This document shows, piece by piece, positions 1 to 5,222 of a stretch of DNA of 5,546 nucleotides. Position 1 is the first letter of the stretch, and each line of letters starts with the position of its first letter. Origin of the DNA: Spirochaetaceae bacterium (GTDB lineage Bacteria; Spirochaetota; Spirochaetia; B11-G9); NCBI GenBank assembly GCA_030643345.1, contig DAOWMA010000169.1, positions 1-5,546 on the forward strand. The letters are read 5' to 3'. Made by a program: the position numbers and the translations under genes. The notes beneath the pieces are model-generated. The model saw nothing but the letters and a program-made list of their open reading frames with translations, did not search any database and was not told the origin of the DNA.

Positions 1-335
1 ATGCAGAGTTTACTGATACTGAAAAGATCATTCCAAGAGTCCCTGAACATACTGTATACGGTTCTATTACAGTTTCACCTATAAAGACTGTTACAGTTTC
101 TACTGACGGACGTTATTCTTCTGATTTTTTTACAGATAATAACAACACTGATTCTGTACCTGGTCGATTTGAATGGAATATGCGGGCGGACTGGAATATC
201 AATGAAGATTTTACCGTATATCTGGCGGTGAAAAATATTCTTGATGACCGGACTCCTACTTTTGCTTATTCGAATTTCTCCTGGTATCCAATGCAGGGCA
301 GAATATTCGAAACAGGACTGAAGTGGATGTATTAA
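1..335 (+). CDS. TonB-dependent outer-membrane receptor, C-terminal part (5' end outside window)
   Basis: The frame is open from the left edge (first full codon at base 3) to TAA at 333-335, giving the last 110 residues. The product would be the final strands of the 22-stranded beta-barrel of a TonB-dependent receptor, which imports siderophores, cobalamin, sugars or similar ligands across the outer membrane. Visible support is the alternating aromatic/polar strand pattern, the family-typical stretch VKNILDDRTPTFAYSNF with its V-x-N-I/L-L-D core, and the closing strand GRIFETGLKWMY. The protein ends in an aromatic residue (Tyr rather than the commoner Phe), as expected for BAM-assembled barrels. 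The plug domain and TonB box lie outside the window, so the ligand cannot be inferred. The next gene starts inside its last codons and encodes a TonB protein, which confirms the assignment by context. Confidence 0.88.
   Translation, partial: AEFTDTEKIIPRVPEHTVYGSITVSPIKTVTVSTDGRYSSDFFTDNNNTDSVPGRFEWNMRADWNINEDFTVYLAVKNILDDRTPTFAYSNFSWYPMQGRIFETGLKWMY
314..317 (+). promoter_or_regulatory. Ribosome binding site for the GTG-started tonB gene
   Basis: AGGA lies five bases before GTG at 323 and is embedded in the last codons of the receptor gene. There is no in-frame ATG close by, so this short Shine-Dalgarno match decides the start. Translation is probably coupled to termination of the receptor at 335. 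Confidence 0.6.
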
Positions 336-1012
336 AAACCCAAAGCACTTTCACTATTGCAGTGTGGAGCTCTATTCTGCTGCACACTGCAGGTTTTCTG
401 GGGTTCGAGCTGGCATTCTCCAATAAGAGTAAGCCCTTCCCGGAGTCCGAGCCCCGGACTGTTACTATACTCTCTATCGGTAGACCTCAGGATACTACTG
501 TGCCTTTGGAACAGGAATCACTAAGTAATAATATCTCTCCTCAGATTATTGAAGATTTTGTTCCGGACGAATTGGTCCCAATAAAAAATGAGCTGCCCTT
601 AATTCAGCCTGAAGAAATTTCATCTCCGGATTTTATATCAAATAATGTCGAAAGTAATAATTCAGAATCAAATACAGATCAATCTATAAACCCAAAAGTA
701 CCAGCAGGGGATAATGCTGGAAAAGAGATCCCTGAAATAAAAGAAGCTGTTCCCGTTGAAGCAATAGTTCCTGTCTATCCTTTTCGGGCCCGGAAAAAAG
801 GATTTGAGGGGACAGTGACTCTGGAAGTTGTTGTTTCAGATACAGGAATTCCTGTTTCATGTCAAATTTTAAATTCATCAGGATTTACAGATCTGGATAA
901 TGCGGCGGTAAAAACAATTTCAGCTTCTTTGTTTTATCCTGGAACAGTTGATGGAGAAGTAATACAAAGTACTTTGAGGGTCCTCATTAAATTTCAATTA
1001 AATGATTCTTAA
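323..1012 (+). CDS. TonB family energy transducer
   Basis: This is a 229-residue inner-membrane-anchored, periplasm-spanning protein that carries proton-motive energy from ExbB/ExbD to outer-membrane receptors. Residues about 12-32 form one N-terminal membrane helix. S17 and H21 keep the S-x3-H spacing that ExbB contact needs in classical TonB. A long flexible periplasmic linker (about 33-145) is rich in Ser, Asn, Glu, Ile and scattered Pro, without the Pro-Lys/Pro-Glu repeats of enterobacterial TonB. The C-terminal TonB domain (about 146-229) shows the family landmarks: VYP at 151-153, GFEG at 160-163, a V-x-L-x-V-x-V strand, G-I-P at 175-177, NSSGF at 184-188, LDNAA at 191-195 and FYPG at 204-207, then a last strand. 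The GTG start overlaps the receptor gene by 13 bases, so this is probably a TonB dedicated to that receptor. No exbB or exbD is in the window. Family assignment is firm; partner specificity is inferred. Confidence 0.92.
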   Translation: MDVLKTQSTFTIAVWSSILLHTAGFLGFELAFSNKSKPFPESEPRTVTILSIGRPQDTTVPLEQESLSNNISPQIIEDFVPDELVPIKNELPLIQPEEISSPDFISNNVESNNSESNTDQSINPKVPAGDNAGKEIPEIKEAVPVEAIVPVYPFRARKKGFEGTVTLEVVVSDTGIPVSCQILNSSGFTDLDNAAVKTISASLFYPGTVDGEVIQSTLRVLIKFQLNDS

Positions 1013-1021
1013 ACCCATTGC

Positions 1022-1765
1022 TCAGTATCCGTAAACATTACCCCTTAAATTCCTTCCCCCGTCTACGTAAATAACCTGTCCTGTAACAAACTCATTCTGA
1101 AGCAGGAAAAGAACTGCACTGGTAACCTCTTCCATGGTTCCTATCCTGTTTAATGGATTACCAGCTTTAAGATGCCCCAGCATTTCTTTATCCTGGTTTT
1201 TATCGGGTATTATTATTCCGGGGGCAACTGCATTTACTCTGATTTCCGGAGCAAACTCCAGACTCATCATCCTGGTAAGGCTGAAAAGCATCTGTTTACT
1301 AAGCTGATAACTTATATGTTTAGGTTCATAATCTGTTATTCTTGCATCCAGAAGATTTATTATCGAGCCGGTTCTGCATATATTTTTAAACTCCCTAGTT
1401 AGAATGAACGGAGCGAATCCGTTTATATTCAGTGTCTGATTAAGATTACTCCGGGACATCGATTCAAGGGTGTCTTCAGGATAAACAGATGCTGAATTGA
1501 TAATAAAATCAAGATTACCTGTAACACTAACTGCTTCATGGATCAGTCTGTTGATTCCATCATTATCTGTAAAATCATACTGTATTTTTTCCGACACCAC
1601 ACCTTTGTTTATTGATAATTGTACTGTTTTATCAGCATCTTTCACGGAATTATTATAGTGAATTATTGTATTAATACCCTGTTCTGCAAGAGCCAGGGCA
1701 GTTGCTCTGCCCAGTCTTTTTGCAGCTCCGGTTATTAATACGGTTTTCCCGGTTAATTTATTCAT
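1022..1765 (-). CDS. Short-chain dehydrogenase/reductase of the pteridine (dihydromonapterin) reductase type
   Basis: This is a 247-residue single-domain Rossmann reductase of classical SDR length. Residues 12-19 read TGAAKRLG, the T-G-x3-R-x-G cofactor motif seen in pteridine reductases (PTR1) and FolM; the Arg favours NADPH. HYNNS at 36-40 follows the second strand, as in that family. NSAS at 90-93 followed by YP at 95-96 is PTR1-like. The usual catalytic Ser is replaced by Asp (D140 in NLLDA), exactly 13 residues before Y153 of YQLSK (K157), matching the PTR1 Asp-Tyr-Lys triad. VAPG (180-183) and VDGGRNL (234-240) are standard SDR C-terminal motifs. The likely reaction is NADPH reduction of a pterin (dihydromonapterin, biopterin or dihydrofolate), by family inference. 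No other folate or pterin gene is nearby. The next alternative is an SDR of unknown substrate. The ATG start directly precedes the first strand of the fold; no good Shine-Dalgarno is seen. Confidence 0.85.
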   Translation of the reverse strand: MNKLTGKTVLITGAAKRLGRATALALAEQGINTIIHYNNSVKDADKTVQLSINKGVVSEKIQYDFTDNDGINRLIHEAVSVTGNLDFIINSASVYPEDTLESMSRSNLNQTLNINGFAPFILTREFKNICRTGSIINLLDARITDYEPKHISYQLSKQMLFSLTRMMSLEFAPEIRVNAVAPGIIIPDKNQDKEMLGHLKAGNPLNRIGTMEEVTSAVLFLLQNEFVTGQVIYVDGGRNLRGNVYGY

Positions 1766-1771
1766 GATTTT

Positions 1772-1777
1772 ATTATA
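1772..1777 (-). promoter_or_regulatory. Candidate -10 box of the reductase gene (possibly leaderless)
   Basis: A perfect TATAAT on the minus strand ends six bases before the ATG at 1765. No convincing -35 is seen 16-18 bases upstream, where the sequence is T-rich. If the box is used, transcription would begin at or next to the start codon, which fits the lack of a Shine-Dalgarno. It could also be a chance match in AT-rich DNA. Confidence 0.4.
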
Positions 1778-1845
1778 AAGACTTATCTAAATAAAGAAAA
1801 CTAAAAAAATATAACATATTTCGGGTTCCCGTCCGACAATTAATA

Positions 1846-1854
1846 TGATAGAAT
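1846..1854 (+). promoter_or_regulatory. Candidate extended -10 promoter of the small membrane protein gene
   Basis: TGATAGAAT matches the extended -10 form TGnTATAAT with one change in the hexamer. The position for a -35 (about 1826-1831) reads TTCCCG, a poor match, as is common with extended -10 promoters. A start near base 1861 would give a leader of about 22 bases that contains the ribosome binding site. Confidence 0.45.
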
Positions 1855-1869
1855 ACTTTACAATTTTTC

Positions 1870-1874
1870 AGGAG
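1870..1874 (+). promoter_or_regulatory. Ribosome binding site of the 45-residue gene
   Basis: AGGAG lies eight bases before the ATG at 1883. It is a strong Shine-Dalgarno at good spacing and the main reason to accept this very short gene as real. Confidence 0.65.
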
Positions 1875-1882
1875 TTTAAAAA

Positions 1883-2020
1883 ATGATTATTCCTTCCGAT
1901 ATGGCAATGTCTGTTGCTCACGCATTAATATTCTTTTCAACAATCGGATGTATTGTTTTTGTACTAATCAATTGGAATAAACAGGATTCAAATACTCCTG
2001 TCAAAGTCGAAGAAGACTAG
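1883..2020 (+). CDS. Small single-span membrane protein, unrecognised
   Basis: ATG to TAG gives 45 residues. The N-terminus is short (MIIPSDMAMS). One hydrophobic helix covers about residues 9-31, including IFFSTIGCIVFVLI, with a small-residue/Cys patch (S19, T20, G22, C23) in its middle. NWNK at 30-33 closes the helix, followed by a hydrophilic, net acidic tail ending VEED. There is no signal-peptidase site, so it is probably inner-membrane anchored. With K33 as the only basic residue next to the helix, an N-out/C-in orientation is favoured, weakly. It has its own AGGAG and an extended -10 promoter candidate, and its frame stops one base before the end of the convergent NYN gene. I do not recognise a family. 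It resembles small accessory subunits of membrane complexes or transporters in size only, and no function is proposed. Confidence 0.62.
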   Translation: MIIPSDMAMSVAHALIFFSTIGCIVFVLINWNKQDSNTPVKVEED

Positions 2021-2021
2021 A

Positions 2022-2780
2022 TCATCTCCTTTTTCTTTTATCTCTGTAGTATAGTAATTTCCCCGGTGAATTATTTAAAACACGCTCCTCTTTTACAAAC
2101 AGATCAGTAGCATCAATCAGTTCTCCAAGCTTCTTTTTGCCATAATTTCTGGAATCAAAAGCAGGATCTCTCTTTGCAATATTCTGTCCGACATTTCCAA
2201 GATAGGCCCATCCTGTATCATCTGCAGAATCCTCAACAGCAAATCGTAGTAAAGATACCAGTTTAGTATCCTGTTTAAGGATGGCAGTCGATTTCCTGTT
2301 TTGAGGTTCGCTGGACCCATCGCTGGATTCATCTTCCCTAAGAATTTCTGTATAAATAAACTTATCACAGGCAGCTACAAAGGGTCGGGGGGTTTTTACT
2401 TCCCCAAAACCGTATACCATTAATCCTTCTTCCCTGATCCTTGCAGCAAGACTTGTAAAATCGCTGTCACTTGAAACAATACAGAAACCATCAAATTTTT
2501 CTGTATAGAGTAAATCCATGGCGTCAATTATCATTGCCGAATCAGTGGCATTTTTCCCCACTGTGTATCCAAATTGTTGAATTGGTATTATTGAATATTC
2601 CAGGAGCGATTCTTTCCATCCTTTTAGATGGGGATTTGTCCAGTCGCCATAAATTCGTTTCACACTGGCAATTCCGTATTTTGCAATTTCTGCCAGGAGT
2701 CCGTTTACAATTCTTGCGGGGGTATTATCTGCATCTATAAGTACAGCAAGCTTTCTTTGGTTCATTTCATCATCTTCCAT
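2022..2780 (-). CDS. NYN-domain (LabA/DUF88-type) putative ribonuclease with C-terminal OST-HTH/LOTUS domain
   Basis: This is a 252-residue cytoplasmic protein. Residues about 10-147 form a NYN domain, a PIN-like metal-dependent nuclease fold. Acidic residues sit where the family places its metal ligands: D16 and D18 in LIDADN, D80 and D86 in NATDSAMIIDAMD, and D105 and D107 in SSDSDF. The site therefore looks intact. After a polar hinge (about 148-168) comes an OST-HTH/LOTUS domain (about 169-245), with the signatures DTGWAYLGNVG (188-198), DPAFDSRNYG (205-214) and KKLGELI (216-222). The tail is basic (RDKRKRR). LOTUS domains bind RNA, so the combined call is RNA cleavage or RNA-targeted control; the substrate is unknown. 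The ATG at 2780 is chosen because AAGAGG precedes it by seven bases, and it overlaps the end of rlmKL by 11 bases. Met6 is a weaker alternative start. It is most likely the second gene of an rlmKL operon. Confidence 0.88.
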   Translation of the reverse strand: MEDDEMNQRKLAVLIDADNTPARIVNGLLAEIAKYGIASVKRIYGDWTNPHLKGWKESLLEYSIIPIQQFGYTVGKNATDSAMIIDAMDLLYTEKFDGFCIVSSDSDFTSLAARIREEGLMVYGFGEVKTPRPFVAACDKFIYTEILREDESSDGSSEPQNRKSTAILKQDTKLVSLLRFAVEDSADDTGWAYLGNVGQNIAKRDPAFDSRNYGKKKLGELIDATDLFVKEERVLNNSPGKLLYYRDKRKRR

Positions 2781-4941
2781 TATTTTTCCTCTTTATATTC
2801 CAGCAGTAGTGTATTTTCTTATTTCGTTCAAAATCCACAGGAATAGTCTCCTCGGTTATATCATTTATCTGTAAATCTGTTAATGACTCTATGTCTATTT
2901 TAAATTTACGGAAATTAGTTGAAAATATCAATATACCTTTGGGTTTAAGTCTGTTTACACATTTTTTAATAAGTTCTACATGATCTTTTTGTATATCCAG
3001 GGTCCTTTCTGCTCCTTTTGAGTTTGAAAATGTTGGAGGGTCCAGAAATATCAGATTATACCTGGATTTGTCGGTATTGAGCCACTTGAAGCAGTCCTCC
3101 CTGATAAAACGGTGATTGTCCCCCGTAAAACCGTTTATCTCCATATTCTCTTTTGCCCAGTCAGTGTAGGTGTTTGAATTATCTATGGAAGTTGTAGATA
3201 TGGCACCTCCTGCAGCAGCATAGACTGACGCTGTACCTGTATATGCAAACAGGTTTAGAAAATCACCGTTCTTCGATAAATCACCAATTATTTCTCTGGT
3301 CGTTCTGTGGTCCAGAAATATTCCGGTATCAAGATAATCGGAAAAATTAACAAGAAACTTTTTCCCATTTTCATAGATTTCCTGTTTTTCACCTTTTCTT
3401 GAAATTATTTCATACTGATTTGGTCCGTATTGGTGCCGGCGTGTTTTTACGTAAACCTGTTTTTTATGAAGATCCAGTGTATAAATAAGACCATCCAATA
3501 ACTCCTGAAGGTGTTTCTTTGTTTTTTCTACTTCAATTTCTTTAGGAGCTGCATATTCCTGGACATTAATCCATTTACCTTCATAAAAATCGATGGCTGC
3601 AGAGTATTCCGGCATATCCGCATCATAAATTCTGTAACACGAAATATCTTTTTCTCTGGCCCATTTATTTACCCGTTTAAGATTCTTTTTGAGCCTGTTG
3701 GCAAACATTTCAGCCCCGGGAGAAAGTGGTTTTTTTTCTTTATTTTTACTAATAACTTCCTCTTTTATCCTGCTGCGTTCCTTATCGGAGTAAATAGAGT
3801 ATGCCGCCAGTGTACACTCTATTTTTCCATTGAGAACTCTGTTAACTTTATCCGGTTTAAGGCCAATCGCTCTGGAAAGCTGATTGTTTCCGGATAATAT
3901 AGCAGCCTTCCAACCCTTGAAATCCATTGTAAGTCGTTTTCCAATGGTCTGGTAAAGGGGAAACAATTCCTCTATCTCTCCCATCCTCTCTCCATAGGGT
4001 GGATTTGATAATATAAGACCTGGTTTGGCATTATATTCTCCAAACCTGGCAATGTCTCTTTTCTCTATATGAACTATGTGTGTAAGGCCGGCTTTTTCTA
4101 CATTTGCAATTGCGGCGCTTACTGCTCCTTTATTGTTATCCCATCCGACTATTGATGGAATTTTCGCTTTTCCCCTCTCTTTCCTTTCTTCTGCTTCTTT
4201 TATGAGACTATCCCATAGTATTTTATCATGTTTATGCCAGCCGACCGGTCCATGTGATCCGCTTATCAGGACCGGGGCAATATCACCGGCAATAAGTGCT
4301 GCTTCTATTGGAAGGGTGCCGGAGCCGCAGAACAGGTCCAGAAAAGAACCACCATCTGCTGCTATTTCCTTCCATCCGCTGCGGATAAGCAGGGCAGCTG
4401 CAAGGTTTTCTTTAAGTGTTGCAGGACCACCGGTACTTCTGTAACCCCTCTTGTGAAGGCTGTTTCCCGAGAGTTCGATACTTATGGTCCCAGTATTCTG
4501 TTTTAACAGAATATGAATCCGTAAATCAGGATCTCCGGCATCTACAGAGGGTCTCGATCCTGTTCGATCTCTAAACTGATCAACTATGGCATCCTTTACA
4601 CGCTGACTTGCGAAATTCGGATGGTTGGCAGTGGTACTGTTTATAAGATCACAACTGATTGAAAAGGTGGTGTCCAGACCCATTTCAAGCTGCCAGTCGA
4701 TTTTACCTGTATTATTGTAGATATCATCCGGGGAGTCTGCTTCAAAGTTTGAAAACTCCATAAACAGGCGTCCGGATATTCTGGACCATATAAGCATTCT
4801 GTAAGCTGTTTCCAGACTGCCGGAAAAGGAAACTCCGGCAGGAGCTGTTTTTATATCAGTTCCCCCCAGTCCTTCTATTTCGATCGCAGACAGTTCTCCC
4901 ATATTTTTAGGGCAATTTGCAAAAAATCTATGTTTATCCAT
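2770..4941 (-). CDS. rlmL: Bifunctional 23S rRNA methyltransferase RlmKL (m2G2445 and m7G2069, E. coli numbering)
   Basis: This is a 723-residue protein, close to the 702 of E. coli RlmKL (gene rlmL/rlmKL, formerly ycbY), and intact throughout. The N-terminal ferredoxin-like/THUMP RNA-binding part covers about 1-165 and ends in the typical LSGNSLHKRGYR (157-168). The RlmL half carries an AdoMet-binding loop LDLFCGSGTL (201-210) and the guanine-N2 catalytic motif NPPYGER (313-319). A lysine-rich linker (about 385-410) joins the halves. The RlmK half has the substrate/fold motif FLDHR (542-546), AdoMet loop NLFAYTGT (563-570), catalytic motif LDPPTFSNSK (633-642) and the family-typical end DFERN..IHYCW (703-714). 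It methylates 23S rRNA during large-subunit assembly, in the cytoplasm. The ATG start lies next to the conserved FFANCP strand; the Shine-Dalgarno is weak. The downstream NYN gene overlaps its end, giving a probable two-gene operon. Known target positions are from the E. coli enzyme; the activity here is inferred. Confidence 0.95.
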   Translation of the reverse strand: MDKHRFFANCPKNMGELSAIEIEGLGGTDIKTAPAGVSFSGSLETAYRMLIWSRISGRLFMEFSNFEADSPDDIYNNTGKIDWQLEMGLDTTFSISCDLINSTTANHPNFASQRVKDAIVDQFRDRTGSRPSVDAGDPDLRIHILLKQNTGTISIELSGNSLHKRGYRSTGGPATLKENLAAALLIRSGWKEIAADGGSFLDLFCGSGTLPIEAALIAGDIAPVLISGSHGPVGWHKHDKILWDSLIKEAEERKERGKAKIPSIVGWDNNKGAVSAAIANVEKAGLTHIVHIEKRDIARFGEYNAKPGLILSNPPYGERMGEIEELFPLYQTIGKRLTMDFKGWKAAILSGNNQLSRAIGLKPDKVNRVLNGKIECTLAAYSIYSDKERSRIKEEVISKNKEKKPLSPGAEMFANRLKKNLKRVNKWAREKDISCYRIYDADMPEYSAAIDFYEGKWINVQEYAAPKEIEVEKTKKHLQELLDGLIYTLDLHKKQVYVKTRRHQYGPNQYEIISRKGEKQEIYENGKKFLVNFSDYLDTGIFLDHRTTREIIGDLSKNGDFLNLFAYTGTASVYAAAGGAISTTSIDNSNTYTDWAKENMEINGFTGDNHRFIREDCFKWLNTDKSRYNLIFLDPPTFSNSKGAERTLDIQKDHVELIKKCVNRLKPKGILIFSTNFRKFKIDIESLTDLQINDITEETIPVDFERNKKIHYCWNIKRKNNGR
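2788..2793 (-). promoter_or_regulatory. Ribosome binding site of the NYN/OST-HTH gene
   Basis: AAGAGG on the minus strand lies seven bases before the ATG at 2780 and inside the last codons of rlmKL. It selects Met1 over Met6 and suggests translational coupling across the 11-base overlap. Confidence 0.55.
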
Positions 4942-4951
4942 ATCTTTGTAG

Positions 4952-4957
4952 ACTATA
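4952..4957 (-). promoter_or_regulatory. Candidate -10 box of the rlmKL operon
   Basis: TATAGT on the minus strand ends ten bases before the rlmKL ATG. The usual start position would leave a leader of only about three or four bases. No good -35 is seen. This is a weak call, but it fits the absence of a clear Shine-Dalgarno. Confidence 0.3.
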
Positions 4958-5018
4958 TACCACTATTATTCTTTGTTATAGATGTTACTCTATTTTACTT
5001 TTCTATTAATTGGGTCAC

Positions 5019-5034
5019 AAATGATACATCATTT
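5019..5034. promoter_or_regulatory. Perfect palindrome AAATGAT-AC-ATCATTT (candidate operator)
   Basis: It has seven-base arms around a two-base centre, about 80 bases upstream of rlmKL and 25 bases before the best ATG of the AraC remnant. Its core ATGATnnATCAT recurs at 5059-5070, with centres 38 bases apart. The size suits a dimeric regulator. Which protein would bind is unknown; the TetR gene next door is one candidate, and the former AraC-type protein is another. Confidence 0.35.
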
Positions 5035-5058
5035 TCCCGTTCATCAATAATCGATTCC

Positions 5059-5070
5059 ATGATTGATCAT
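5059..5070. promoter_or_regulatory. Second copy of palindrome ATGAT-TG-ATCAT
   Basis: It has the same five-base arms as the core of the upstream palindrome, around a different two-base centre. It overlaps the first four codons of the AraC remnant (Met-Ile-Asp-His), so coding constraint could explain it in part. Confidence 0.28.
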
Positions 5071-5190
5071 TACAGATCTATCAGCAACGCTATATCATTC
5101 ATAGAATCCCATCTTACAGATTTTTTTACCATTGAAGATGTAAGCCGGGAAGCCTTTACCCGTGCTTTTCAGGCGGAGTATGAGAAATAA
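5059..5190 (+). pseudogene. Remnant of an AraC-family transcription regulator (internally deleted)
   Basis: The reading frame from ATG 5059 to TAA 5188-5190 gives 43 residues. Residues 8-32 (SISNAISFIESHL..FFTIEDVSREA) match the opening helices of an AraC-type DNA-binding domain, where a run like I-x2-AI-x-FIE-x2-L-x4-T-I-E-D-V-x-x-EA begins the first helix-turn-helix. They run straight into FTRAFQAEY (33-41), which in intact AraC proteins lies in the recognition helix of the second helix-turn-helix, normally in a context like S-x-EAFTRAF. About 65 residues between the two are missing, in frame, with the GAAGCC bases (5149-5154) common to both sides of the expected junction. The protein then stops at once, without the usual continuation and without a ligand domain. 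It cannot bind DNA as an AraC protein does. The open frame extends back to 4930, but that part overlaps the rlmKL start and looks non-coding. No Shine-Dalgarno is visible. A surviving expressed microprotein is possible but unlikely. Confidence 0.68.
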
Positions 5191-5222
5191 GCAGAACCAG
5201 ATACGAGAGGGATTTTATATAT

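Larger units (their letters stand above)
1766..1882. other. Divergent intergenic region
   Basis: These 117 very AT-rich bases separate the minus-strand reductase from the plus-strand small membrane protein. They hold the candidate promoters of both. A short GC-rich island lies at 1822-1837, including CGGGTTCCCG (1822-1831), which has 4-base inverted arms and a 2-base centre. The arms are too close for an RNA hairpin, so if it matters it would be a protein site just upstream of the plus-strand promoter. Confidence 0.6.
4942..5222. other. Loosely packed region between rlmKL and the TetR gene
   Basis: These 281 bases contain only the AraC remnant, the two ATGATnnATCAT palindromes, an 8-base palindrome AATCGATT (5049-5056) midway between them, and the weak rlmKL promoter candidate. 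No hairpin terminator is visible for the TetR gene, which ends at 5223. It looks like a site of past gene loss. Confidence 0.55.

Noticed and set aside
684..878. Minus-strand open frame opposite tonB, and the plus-strand 1172-1402 frame opposite the reductase
   Set aside because: Both lie opposite well-supported genes and show no family features or start signals.
1822..1831. CGGGTTCCCG as a terminator hairpin
   Set aside because: The arms are four bases with only a two-base loop and no T-run follows; it lies in a promoter region, not at a gene end.
2117..2368. 83-codon minus-strand open frame inside the NYN/OST-HTH gene
   Set aside because: It lies entirely within a strongly supported gene in another frame, with no recognisable domain and no ribosome binding site; it is a shadow frame.
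2765..2765. Met6 as the start of the NYN/OST-HTH gene
   Set aside because: The ATG at 2780 has AAGAGG at seven bases, whereas Met6 has only a weak GGA match farther away; the NYN domain begins after both, so it could not decide.
3511..3897. 128-codon and other plus-strand open frames opposite rlmKL (also 4076-4444 and 2628-2846)
   Set aside because: They are antisense to conserved methyltransferase sequence and have biased, low-complexity translations, as expected from the complementary strand of a real gene.
4930..5058. 5' extension of the AraC remnant frame to an ATG at 4930
   Set aside because: It overlaps the start of rlmKL on the other strand, has no Shine-Dalgarno, and its hydrophobic residues do not resemble the N-terminus of an AraC or GyrI-like protein. 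The family similarity begins only after the ATG at 5059.
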